Source: Epiperipatus broadwayi
Taxonomy: Eukaryota > Onychophora > Udeonychophora > Euonychophora > Peripatidae
Length of the DNA: 64,000 bases
NCBI GenBank assembly: GCA_028023455.1
Contig: JAQFVV010012513.1
Span: 1,251,001 to 1,315,000, forward strand
Direction of reading: 5' to 3'
Shown one piece after another: positions 24,960 to 36,762 of the stretch. Under the pieces are notes generated by a model. It was given only the letters and a program-made list of their open reading frames with translations, searched no databases and was not told the DNA's origin. A program made the translations under genes and the position numbers. How positions within the stretch are numbered: the first letter of the stretch is position 1; each line of letters starts with the position of its first letter.

Positions 24960-27264
24960 CATTTTCCTGGTTTTATCATTTCTGAAAATTCATTTTTATC
25001 ACAGGAAATTTTGTTTTTTGGTTTTGGAACTTAATTTTTATTGCAGAAAATTTCAGTTTTTTTTAAAAACCTAATGTGTTGAAAATTGAGATATGTATAT
25101 AACTTAAACCATTCTCCAGACAAGAAATGCAATTAAATTAAGGCTTACTTCACAAAATTTAATATTTTATACAGATAATTTTCTGATAAAATTAATATTT
25201 TAAAAATAAAATGATTTTTTTATCATAGTTTATTATTAAAATTAATTTTAATTATAACTAAAAAAAAAAAAACTGTAAAAGCTATAAATTTACTTAAGAA
25301 CAAAAACAACAGCTTTTTACAGTAACTAATATATATATTTTTTTCCCATGGCATAAATTTACATCCTTCTAAAACCATAATATAATTATAACAATAATTA
25401 TATGTTTTAGTTATACAAGCAGAAGCAAGAAACAAAAATTATTTTAGACTTATTTCTGCTTGTCATATAAAATGTAAATACATTTCACCTTATTGTGTAA
25501 TTTGATTTCTGCAATTCAAATTTTGAACTACAAAACTTTACTTTTTGATGATAACTCCTGCCATCTAGTAATATAAATGCAAAGTAAAATATATAAAACT
25601 TAACAATTATTTATTGTAAAATTCCAATATAATCCTACTCCATGTAAATATTCTGTGTTTTATATTATGATCAGAGAATTCAATCAACAGCACCAATCTA
25701 AGGTAGTATATAATTAGCTAAAAAGAATTAAGGTTAAAAATTACTTTTATATAAAGTTGTGTTATGGATAGGAAACTGCACGCCATTTCTTTTAATTTCA
25801 GCTAATATTATGAAAGTGGTTGTTTCATTTACTATTGAAAATAACTTTTAACATTGAATAATAATTTCTCAGTTTCTGTTATTACTCAGGCATTTTATGT
25901 TACTCAACCTCTCAAATGTTTGTCATGGAGATCTTTGGGCAAATCTTATTGTTATGGTTTATTAAATTGATCTGGTATAGCCATCTGTTGAAATATTTTA
26001 CTATATTTTTTTAACAAACCAAAATTGCACACTGTTGAATATTGGTTATTTCATTAAAAAATATTATTAAGGACAGTATAATTGAAAAACAGCATGGTGA
26101 AAGTATTTTAGTAATGCCTCCATATGCTTTATATCATTCCTTTTTTGTTCTTTGATCTTGAAGGCATTTGGAAGATTACTTCAAAAAGACTTTTGAAATA
26201 AAAAAAGGTTGATATTTTGCATAGTTAATTAATGATTTATGATTATTTTACACAATAATTGTATAATAATTACAACAGATTGAAATCATTGATTGTTATT
26301 GATATTAGGATTGCCCAAGTATTGACTGGTTTTTTATGATTATTACCCTTGTATTTTATATGTATGTATTTCATTTTTAAATAGAATATAATAATTTGTA
26401 GATTAATGCTAAAAAAAATAATGATGTTCCAACAACCACACTTTAAGCAGCTGATCACTAATATATTATTACTAACACTGTATTAGAATTTTTTGAGATA
26501 TTCTAAAAATTATAAAACATCTTTAATATTATAAATCAGAATTTGATAGACTTATTATATATTAAAATGTGATCAAGTGATGTTATATATTAACATTTAT
26601 TCTCTCATATTTTAAAAATAAAATTAAAATAAAAAAGATTTCATTCATTTTCCGATAACTCTTTTCTTGCAGACTACTAAATGGTGTTTTGCATCATTTG
26701 ATCTCTGTTTATTATTAGTTTTACAATTTTTGATAATTTCATACCTTTTTTAAAAAAATAATTTGCAAATGTACATTTCTATGAAATCAAGTCCAATTCT
26801 TTGAATTGGATATAGAATAACAGTTGGAACATTATAAAACAATTAATAGAAAGAACAATGGATCTGGCTAATAATTTGTTTAATTTCTTTCTGATAATTT
26901 ATGTCTGATGGTAAACTGATAAAGTGATTTTCATTTTTTTTTTATACTATATCATGTAAACAGTTAGTTACTTGATATTAGGGATAACTAGTGATTTTGT
27001 CTATCGCATGTTAATGAAAAAAAACTTTTTACATAAAATTATATTTATTTATTTATTTTTGGATTATGCAAACAACTGTGTTTTTATGCATCTTTAAGAT
27101 TAATTTGATTTCTTTATAAAAATTGCATTATGACAAAAATTCTCCAGATGTTTTTTTTTCTGATATCAAGTTATAAAAAATTGATCATGCAATAAAAAAT
27201 TGATACATTTGAATTGGTAAAATTAATGATAATAAATAATTAAAATAGAATCATAAGTTTTGTT
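24960..27264. other. Unassigned AT-rich sequence
   Basis: Apart from the R fragment at 26275-26345, nothing is recognised. Confidence 0.5.
26275..26345 (+). repeat. R-family fragment
   Basis: TTGAAATCATTGATTGTTAT and GATTGCCCAAGTATTGACTG. Confidence 0.55.
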
Positions 27265-27618
27265 ATGTTAAACCACTAAACATCACATGATCACCATCTC
27301 ATACTAGCACATGATTGTTATTAAACAAGGCAGAACTCTCTATACAGTAGTGCTAGATTTAAAATATTATTGTGTTTTTAATTTCATTCTCATAGCTTTG
27401 TAGTTAATGAAGATAAAAGGTGGCTGCTGGAGGGTTGCATTAGATCATAAGATCTAGGTGCAGTGCTCTCAGATCCAAGGCTCCTCACTGACGAAGGCCA
27501 CAAGGCAGAAACTAGTCTGGGGATTTTGGATGGGTAGGCACAAGATGGGGATTTTATGCACAAGCCTTCTGGCATCCATTGATTTTTTTGTTTGGCACAG
27601 GGTGGCACCACTGTATAG
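27265..27618. repeat. P-family foldback abutting LINE-A copy 1
   Basis: Terminus ACTAAACATCACATGATCAC, part of the left arm (GAACTCTCTATACAGTAGTG), then a full right arm from GGTGGCTGCTGGAGGG to GGGTGGCACCACTGTATAGG. The element stops there, and LINE-A follows where other copies continue with GAGAGTTTTGCC. Confidence 0.85.
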
Positions 27619-28213
27619 GAATGGGATAAAAGAATAGATTTTTTAATAAAGAATAGGGAGTTAAGAGATATGGAGAAATAGCATGGAGAGTAAAAAGAGT
27701 TTAAATATATATAGAAATAAACAAAATATTAGGTGTGATTTAATATATGTAATAGCAAGGAAAGTAGTTTATTGTTTAAGGCTAGAATGAAATCTTTAGC
27801 TACAAGAGAATATACATGTAAATGGAAAAATATGGGTGATTTATTTTGTAAATTATGCAAGGAAGGAATAGAAAATATTAGGCATTTGTTAATTGAATGT
27901 AAATGCTTGAAAACAGAAAGGGTGCATATAATGAATTTATGGAAGAATAAATATGAAAAAAGTGATTATATAGAAAGTGAATTATTGGTTTTTATGCTGG
28001 ATTTGGGAAAAGATAAGGAGGATCTAGATATAAAGGTTATAGAGTTGACAAAGATTATGTTGTGGAAATGGGATAGAGCAGATTATGGGAAAATTTAGAG
28101 TGGGGAATGGAAAATAAAGTGGCTAACAGGTTTTTCTGGGCATAATTGCTGAGATATTATTGACTTCATTTAAGAAGAAGCCACAATACATCACATCACA
28201 TCAACATCACATC
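27619..28213 (+). pseudogene. LINE-A copy 1: 5'-truncated non-LTR retrotransposon, C-terminal end and tail
   Basis: Seen: the segment starts within the coding region, at the block corresponding to WDKRIDLLIKN in the other copies. It has an open frame at 27772-28098 containing CKLCKEGIENIRHLLIEC, a CX2CX8HX4C zinc-knuckle-like motif common at the C-terminus of many LINE proteins. It then has a stop, about 85 bases of 3' UTR (shared in reverse by copy 2 at 28800-28860), and a tail of ATCAC units ending near 28213. No endonuclease or RT is left. The 5' end touches a P foldback (ending CACTGTATAGG). The clade is not determined: no restriction-like endonuclease motif follows the zinc knuckle, which argues against R2/R4 types. 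This copy cannot encode functional protein. Confidence 0.85.
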
Positions 28214-28785
28214 CTTGTTTTAAGTTTTGTTGTGGTTATGCCATGTACAATTGAGAATATATAAATATTGCATGTATTCACATATTATTCTAAGTTTAAT
28301 CTGATTTTTTTAACAATTTAGTATTTACTGTGAAATTGTAGTCTGTATATATCATTTCAACAACATGTTGTATGTTTCAGTGGTATTAAAAACAAAAGAT
28401 TTTGAATTCATAATGTTTAAATTAAAGATAGTGTATATGTGTCCCAAATCATAGTCAGAATATCTTTATCATCATTTCAATGAGATTGTAAAGAACAGTT
28501 TAAAAACATTGTAAATTTATTGGATATACGCTTGCTTAAACTATAAAGTAAGTTATTGATAATCACATTGTTGTATAACTCAATTTCAATGATTTTCTTT
28601 ATAGCTCTATACATTTATATTTCATTTTCCTAATGTTTCATCGCCCTCAATCTCTAGATATGTGCAATGACACTTCAAATTCATCACAAGCTTAAAAATT
28701 TAAACATGGCTTTCCAATATATTTTCAATATTTTAATTAATAAAGAGAAAGAAACTAAGATTCAAAATCCAATTTATAACAATAA
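28214..28785. other. Spacer between two tail-to-tail LINE-A copies
   Basis: About 570 bp of AT-rich sequence with no recognised family; copies 1 and 2 end at its two sides. Confidence 0.6.
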
Positions 28786-30604
28786 TGTGATGTGATGTAC
28801 TGTAGCTACTTATTAAACGAAGTCAAGAATCTCTCAGCAATTATGCCCAGATCCCCAGTCTAAGTTTTCCCATAATCTGCTTGATCCCATTTCCACAACA
28901 TAATCTTTGTCAACTCTATGGCCTTTATATCTAAATCTCTCTTATCTTTCCCCAAATACAGCATAAAACTCAATAATCCACTTTTTGTATAATCACTTTT
29001 TTCATATTTATACTTCCGTAACTTCATTATATGTACCCTATCTGTTTTCAAGCATTTACATTTAGTTAACAGATGCCTAACATTTTCTATTTCTTCCTTA
29101 CATAATTTACAGACTAAATCACCCATATTTTTCCATTTACATGTATATTCTCTTGTTGCTAAAGATCCTGTTCGACCCTTAAACAATAAACTACTTTCCT
29201 TACTATTATCATATATTAACTCACACATAATACTCTGTTTATTTCTATAAATATTTAAACTCATTTTGCTCTCCATACTAGTTCTCCATCTCTCTAATTT
29301 CCTATTCTTTATTAATAAATCTATTTTTTTATCCCATACCTTACCACTATAACACTCAACAATCCTCCTAACACAATCATCACATCTTTTGTACAAATAT
29401 ACTGATATAAAATCTTTATCCAAATCTTTTGCATACCACATTACCTTTCTCACCCATCTTGTTGCTTGCCTTTTACTCATAACCCAATTAAATACTATTT
29501 TGGCTATTCTTTTATTATCCATAAACTGCAATCTACCAAACATTTTCATTTTACTTTTTGCATCTCTCATATGAAAATTTGACCATCCCTTTTCTCCTTG
29601 AATTGATTCCCTTGCTGTCTATACATCTGCATCCAATGCATGACTTTCTACTTTCCTTTGAATGTTTTCTAAGTAATTTAATATCCCTTTACTAACACAT
29701 AATGCATCATTACCATATGTTAACCCTGCTACTGCAACTACCTTCAATGTAATTCTAGCTACATCATATTTATTATATGAAAACACTGTTAATTTCTTTA
29801 TCAATCCCTTTCTTTTTTTTGCTTCATTTATCAATTTTTTCTCCCATTCATCCAAATAATTTTTCTGATTACTTAAAATAATTTTCAAATAACTATATCT
29901 ATTGACCACACTTAACTTAATATCTCCCAATAAAAATTCTATATCTTCTCTTTCCCCAATATTAACCATCATTATATTTGATTTTTCGTCACTAAATTTA
30001 ATCCCACTCTTTACCCACCCTTGCACATGTCCTCAGCATAACTTCCATATGTACTCTTCTTTCTGCACACAAAAATATATCATCGCAAAAAAAGACCTGA
30101 CAAAATATATACTCCCTTACCACCTATTAATGGTATCTCTATCCCTATTTCTAATCTTTCTATTGCTCTTTCCATTTCATTCAAATACAACACAAACAAA
30201 ATAGGTGACATAGGGCATCCTTGCCTTAGTCCCACCCTATTTTTAACTTTAACTGATTCTACATTCCCTAATTGATATATATAATAATTATTTTCATATA
30301 ATTTCTTAATAATATCCTCTAAAGCTTCATCGATTCCTAAATTTGCTAAAGTTATCCATAATCTATTTCTATTTACTTTATCATATGCCTTTTTTATATC
30401 TATAAAACTTATATATAACTGTTTATCTGAATTCCTATTTATATCCATAAGTTGCATAACTACAAATAAACTATCTCCTATATGCCTATCTAATCTAAAA
30501 CCTCCTTGCATTTTCCCCAATACATTATTCCCTTCCATCCATTTTACATCAATTCTAGCCACCATATATGAGAAAACTTTATATAAAACTGACATTATTG
30601 ATCA
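28786..30604 (-). pseudogene. LINE-A copy 2: RT to 3' tail, broken
   Basis: Seen on the minus strand: reverse-transcriptase blocks QGGFRLDRHIGDS, FIDIKKAYDKVNR (domain A) and GLRQGCPMSPILFVLYLNEM (domain B). The FADD block is damaged (a C in place of A, and a frame shift near 30080). A thumb region and the zinc-knuckle motif CKLCKEEIENVRHLLTKC follow at about 29050-29110. Breaks: a frame change between 30027 and 30079, and a TAG in place of a tryptophan codon near 29618. The 3' end is the tail repeat TGTGATGTGATGT (plus-strand view) at 28786-28798. The 5' end stops just before domain 0/1 and lies beside a P foldback at about 30600. A LINE of this kind would copy its own RNA into DNA at a nicked target; this copy is inactive. 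Confidence 0.9.
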
Positions 30605-30890
30605 AACTATATTGTAGTGCCACCTAGTGCAATCCATGGTAATTAGTATATGCAAGAATATTTGTGCATAAAATCCCTATCTAGTGCCTTTTCATCCAAT
30701 ATTCCCAGACTAGTTTCTAGCTTATGGCTTTCGTGAGATAGGGATTTTATGCACAAACCTTCTTGCATTCACTGATTACTATGGCTTGCACTAGATGGCA
30801 CTAATGTTAGGGAAGTTTGCTACTGCCTTAACATCTTGTATACATATGGGAAATAGTGATCATGTAATGTTTAGTGATTTAATCCAATTT
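30600..30890. repeat. P-family foldback abutting LINE-A copy 2
   Basis: Short palindromic form: left arm TATTGTAGTGCCACCTAGTG ... TTTCTAGCTTATGGCTTTC, right arm GAGATAGGGATTTTATGCAC ... AGTGATCATGTAATGTTTAG. The left arm starts at the end of LINE-A copy 2. Confidence 0.85.
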
Positions 30891-31504
30891 ATCTTGACTA
30901 TCTTGTTTTCTACTCAGAAATCCACTAACACTTTTTATACAATTTTACTATATGTCATAAAAGTACTTCATATAAAAAATAGTGCATGAATACTGATACA
31001 TTTAAAATTAAAAAAAATATTTCTTTTATTTGAAATATTTATTTTATTAAAAATATAAATTGATATACCCACACCCATACATATAAACATTTATTATATT
31101 GATAAGAAAAATTAAGTCCCTCATTCCTACTTAAATAATACAATATAAAATCACATAGATGTACACACACTCAAACAGATAAAATTTTCATTAACCTTAA
31201 ATGCAACAATATACCCTGGAATGTCCACTTTAGGTATGCATTCTGAATATGATGTTTAAAAGGGTATGTAGACTTATATGTGTTGTTGCCATTTGTAATA
31301 CAGACCATGAAGATAATTAAAAGCCGACTGTTATCATACATTAATTCAAACTTTTATTTAATTAATAAAAAAAAATTGGAAATACTGGATTGCCAGTGAA
31401 AGAGGAAAACATTATTTATCTATTAGCGACACCTTGTGAGTACTCAATTTAAATTCATGGAAATGTTTTACTATTGATGGCCCAAACTATTACAATTTTT
31501 AATT
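30891..31504. other. No feature seen
   Basis: AT-rich sequence without supported features. Confidence 0.5.
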
Positions 31505-32215
31505 AAATTAAATATATAGAGTATATGAGCACAGACTTTCACACGACCCACCACTCTCCACACTATCTCATAACACTGATATGTTGAAAAGATAAATAAT
31601 CACCAATATACATATTTCATGCTAAGCCATCAATCATCAGTTGGTACAGATTATCATCTCTACACATATATGCTATAAGTGCTCAGATATATATTAAAAT
31701 AGCCAATCCTCATACTTTAATGGACTGGCTGGCCTCAATCTATTCCACACTCCAACTCTTCAACCGTCCATCCAATTGAAAATCTGATGATGGAATGCTC
31801 AAAGGCCACCCTGAGGCTGAGATTTTTGTCACACCCATGTTGACCTAAGGTCAATCTGACCCCTCATGTACAGGACATAATCCATTCAATACATATACAA
31901 GGGATGAGCAGACATCTCTACTATGTAATAATTGAAACACACAGGCCTATTATATATCTGTGTTAATATATGTAATATGTAGGTTATATGAGAATTGGCT
32001 ATCTTAATATATATCTAAGCACTTATAGCAAATATGTATAGAGATAATAATCTGGACCAACTGATGATTGCTGGTTTAGCATGAAATACGTATATTGGTG
32101 ATTATTTATATTTTCAGCATATATGTGTTCAAGTGTATCAGTGTTATGAGATAGTGTGGAGAGTGGTGGGTCGTGTGAAAGTCTGGGTTCATATACCCTA
32201 TATATTACATATATA
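31505..32215. repeat. Q-family foldback, long form
   Basis: Left arm from GTATATGAGCACAGACTTTC and right arm ending GAAAGTCTGGGTTCATATAC. Both carry the ATCATCAGTTGGT / ACCAACTGATGAT block. A unique centre (about 31790-31960) includes GATGATGGAATGCTCAAAGG. Confidence 0.88.
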
Positions 32216-34547
32216 ATTACAGGTGTATAATAAGGCTGTGTGTTTCAATTATTAAATTAAATATTAATTAATTAAATTTTTTAAAGCTCAGTAAAAGAAA
32301 GATCTACTTGCAAGCCTATTACAAGGGCCCCAGTAACATATTATTATCTTTTTATTTTATTAATAACACTCTGTTTAGAAACTAAGAATTAATGATCTAC
32401 TACATACAAGTACAGCATATAAATTATTAGCTCATTCATTAAAACTCCAATACCGGATCTTTTTTAATAAAACAATGTTTCATCTAAATATAAGTATTTA
32501 GAGAATAATTTTTAGCTATCAAATATTTGAATTTAAATAAGAATTGTTGAATATTTTATAAGGTAATTTCTATTTTTAAAATGTTTTATGTTTAAAAAAA
32601 TGATTTAATAGTTCAGCAATTTTAAAAATTGAACAAAAAAATTTTTTTTGCGTAGATTTTTTTTTTCTTATCACACAGAGAGAAAAAATATCTCTTAAGG
32701 CAATAAGAACTTTTCTATTTTAATCTTACATTTTCACCCATTTAAAAAAATTACGGTAGATTTATGTATCTTGATAAACAGATTGCTTATTTGATTTGAA
32801 ATGTATTATTAAACAAAAGAAAATATAAATTATTTTGATTCTATAACCTTAAGGTTAATGCTAACAAATAAGCCTTTGCAGTTTTTAGCTAATATTGAAA
32901 AGTATTTTAACATAAATTTTAAATGTAACGGTAGCATTTATTATCATAACGCGGTGATATTTTCTCGAGGATACGTTTTTAGTCGTTATATATATATCAA
33001 CTGTTTAAATTTATTAAACAAAAAGTAAATCACAAAATAAAGACGTGCATACAATATAAAATTGCTCCTTAGCACGCGATCGAATTTCCAAGCACTCTCA
33101 CACATGTAAATGGATGGATGCTAATTATTATTTGAGAGATGATTTCAAATTTATTCCTGTAGAAAATCCAAGAGTAAAATGACCAAATTGTTAATAGCTT
33201 ATTGGAATAAAATTTAATATTGTTTACCAAAGTGAATGACTTAATGACACTACTGTATGGAGAGTTTTGCCACTGTGATTTAGTTTCATATATTATTTAT
33301 AATTTGCAACCTTTAAAATAGTATCTTTGTAGTGAATTGTTTTATCTTGATAGCAAGTGAAAAAAATAATTTGGAGAAGCAGAGGATTATAAGAATAAAG
33401 CTTTTTTTTTTTTAAAAAAAGAGTAATACAAATGAATTTCAGAAAGTCTCCATACTACTCTTGTACTGCCACCTATATTGAGATTAACTAATCAATATAT
33501 CAATAACGTCAGTGCTTATTAATTTCTTCTTACATTACAATATTTGCGGTATAACAACTTTTCAATAATTCAGTGTAAATTCACTTTCTTGTAACTAGTA
33601 ATAATATTTATTTGTTGGTTTTGTATTTATTTCAAAGTAAAAACAGCTTCTACAATTATTTTTTTTAAAAAAAAAATCTGTAGATGTCAGTATCATACAA
33701 GAAACTTAATACAAAGCATTGGAGATTGGTCATTATTTCGTTTCAAAGTAGTTATTCAATTTGTGCAAGTTCACTTTTATTTAGATCTTGATAAAGAAAT
33801 TCATATATTTTCTACATTTTGTTTATATATTTATGATTACTTTATAAAATATTTATTATTTAGTAAAAAATATGATGCTTAGATTCTGACTTTATTCAAA
33901 AATGTTTTTTTGAATAATAATGCAAGTGAAGGAAAATGTAATAACATAACACAGGATGTTTTCCAGAAGGTTTGTGATTATGGTATTTTAATTGTATTTA
34001 TATTGGAGTGTTTCCATAATCTAATATAAGTATTCAATGTCTTTAGAAAAATTTAACTTTATTTAAATATTCCAAATATTCAACTTTTAGGAATAGCACA
34101 CAGGTTAGTACATGCAGAATGTTTTGAGTGATATTATCCCGCCCCCTTTTTTAGGTGTTGCTCACATGACAAGTGACAGTAGTAGTATGAGAATTAAACC
34201 TTGATCCTTAGCTCCTTGAATATTAAATTTTAAGATAATGCTTAGTTAGTTAGTTAGAGCATTAAGAATATAAGAATCCAACTTCAATTCCCATGCTGTC
34301 ACTGGTCAAGCCAACAATACCCAAAGAAGAGAGAAAATAATACTTCTCGAAACCTTGAGCATATACTACTAATATGTGTTTGATTACTAACAGATAAATG
34401 TATTTGGAATATTTAAATAAAATTTAATTTTTCTAAAGATATTCAATATTTATATTAGATGGTGGAAATAATCCACTGTATAAATACTAATAACACAGGA
34501 TGTTGTGATTGTTAAAAAAATAACACCTCATCATTTTTAAAATTACT
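32216..34547. other. Unassigned AT-rich sequence
   Basis: Only the small P remnant at 33239-33272 is recognised. 34140-34330 is less AT-rich, without a frame. Confidence 0.5.
33239..33272. repeat. P-family remnant
   Basis: Only GACACTACTGTATGGAGAGT and TTTGCC remain. Confidence 0.6.
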
Positions 34548-34717
34548 TTTTGTATAATCACTTAATTTATATTTATTCATCCACAACTTCATTATTTGTA
34601 TTTTTTCTGCTTGCAGGCATTTACATTAAATTAACAGATACTTAATATTTGCTCTGCCTTCTTTACTCAACTTGCAGACTAAATCACCCACATTTTTTTC
34701 ATTTACATGTATATGTT
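34548..34717 (-). pseudogene. LINE-A fragment 5 (zinc-knuckle region only)
   Basis: It matches the C-terminal part of the other LINE-A copies (EYTCKWKNMGDL region, then the CX2C...HX4C region and the YKLSDYTKS region), but with more substitutions. It begins exactly where copy 3's tail ends and stops without a tail of its own. It looks like an older copy into which the copy 3/4 array was inserted. Confidence 0.75.
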
Positions 34718-36188
34718 ATGATATGATGTGATGTACTGTGGCTTCTCCTTAAATAAAGTCAAGATTATCTGAGCAATTATATCCAGATAAACCTGTTAGC
34801 CACTTAATTTTCCATTCCCCACTCTAAGTTTTCCCATATTCTGCTCCATTCCTTTTCCACAACATAATCTTTGTCAACTCTATAGCCTTAATATCTAATT
34901 CCTCCTTATCTTTTCCCATTTATTCTTCCATAACTTCATTATATGTACCCTTTCTGTTTAAAAACATTTACATTCAAATAACAAATGCCTAATATTTTCT
35001 ATTCCTTTCTTACATAATTTACAAAATAAATCACCCATTTTTTCCATTTACATTTATATTCTCTTGTAGCTAAAGATCCCATTCGAGCCTTAAACAATAA
35101 ACTACTTTTCTTACTATTATCACATATTAACTCACACCTAATATTCTGTTTATTTCTATATATATTTAAACTCTTTTTACTCTCCATACTATTGCTCCAT
35201 CTGTCTAACTCCCTATTCTTTATTAATATATTTATTCTTTTATCCCATTCCTTACTACTAAAACACTCAACAATCACTCTTAACAAAATCATCCCATCTT
35301 TTGTACAAATATACTGATATAAATTCTTTATCCAAATCTTTTGCATACGACATTACCTTTCTCACCCATCTTGTTACCTGCCCTTTACTCATAACCCAAT
35401 TAAATGCTATTTGGGCTATTATTTTATTATTCATAAACTGCAATCTACCAAACATTTTCATTTTACTTTTTGCATCTCTCATAGGAAAACTTGACCATCC
35501 CATTTTTCCTTGAATTGCCTCCCTTGCTGTCCATACATCTTCATCCAATGCATGTCTTTCTACTTCCCTTTGAACTTTTTCTAAGTAATTTAATACCTCT
35601 TTACTAACATATAATGCATCATTACCATATGTTAACCCTGCTACTGCAACTCCTTTCCATATAATTCTAGCTACATCATATTTATTATATGAAAACACTG
35701 TTAATTTCTTTATCAATCCCTTTCTTTTCTTTGCTTCATTTATAAATTGTTTCTCCCATTCATCCAAATAATTTTTCTGATTACTTAAAATAATTCCCAA
35801 ATAACTATATCTATTCACCACACTTAACTTAATATCTCCCAATAAAAATTCTACATCTTCTCTTTCCCCAGTATTAACCATCATTATATTTGATTTTTCT
35901 TCACTAAATTTAATCCCCATCTCTTTACCCACCCTTGCACATGTCCTCAACATAACTTCCATATCTTCTCTTTTTTCTGCAAACAAAAATATATCATCTG
36001 CAAAAAAAAAACCTGACAAAATATATACTCCCTTACTACCTATTAACGGTATCTCTATCCCTCTTCCTAATCTTTCTATTGCTCTTTCCATTTCACTCAA
36101 ATACAACACAAACAAAATAGGTGACATAGGGCATCCTTGCCTTAGTCCCACCCCATTTTTAACTTTAACTGATTCTATATTCCCTAAT

Positions 36189-36237
<49 letters not shown>

Positions 36238-36762
36238 TATATAATTATTATTTCATATAATTTCTTAATAATATCTACTAAAGCTTCATCCATTCCCAAA
36301 TTTACTAAACTTATCCATAATCTATTTCTATTTACTCTATCATATGCCTTCTCTATATCTATAAAACTCATATATAACTGTTTACCTGAATTTCTACTCA
36401 TATCCATAAGTTGTGTAACTACAAATAAACTATCTCCTATATGCCTATCTAATCTAAAACCTCCTTGCATTTCCCCCACTACATTATTCCCTTCCATCTA
36501 TTTTACAACTCTTCTAGCCACCATATATGAGAAAACTTTATATAAAACTGATGTTACCACTATCGGTCTATAATTATTTAACTTTCTATGATCCTTACCC
36601 TTTCCTTTAAATAATAATCTTACTCTTGTATTACTCCAACTACTTGGGAAAACTCTATTCTGTGCCATCTTATTAAAACAAGATAATAACTTTACTTTTG
36701 CCCTATATCCTAAATTCATTACCATCTCTGCTGCCCATCTATCTAAATCTCTTGCATTTGAT
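34718..36762 (-). pseudogene. LINE-A copy 3: best-preserved RT copy, with tail
   Basis: Seen: the longest uninterrupted LINE frame in the window (294 codons, 35267-36151) holds GLRQGCPMSPILFVLYLSEM, the catalytic FADDIFLFAEK and YSYLGIILS. Upstream fragments give the palm/finger start (FKGKGKDHRKLNNYRPIV) and domain A, FIDIEKAYDRVNR. Breaks: TAG for tryptophan just upstream of MEGNNVVG (about 36498), a (TA)n expansion in the coding region at about 36191-36232 that shifts the frame, and a frame shift near 35270-35340. The 5' end, truncated between endonuclease and RT, is joined directly to the tail repeat of copy 4. Its own tail (ATCAC-like, ending about 34718) is joined to another LINE-A fragment. 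The endonuclease is absent. Confidence 0.9.
36191..36232. repeat. (TA)n microsatellite inside LINE-A copy 3
   Basis: About 20 TA units lie where copy 2 has only a short TATATAT (30273-30290) and copy 4 has about 10 units (38286-38306), all in the codons for the YYIYQL region. Confidence 0.9.

Noticed and set aside
28860-29570. LINE-A as an R2/R4-type element with a restriction-like endonuclease
   Set aside because: The zinc-knuckle motif is followed by only about 65 residues with no PD-D pattern before the stop. All copies are 5'-truncated, so an N-terminal APE endonuclease would be lost. The clade is left open.
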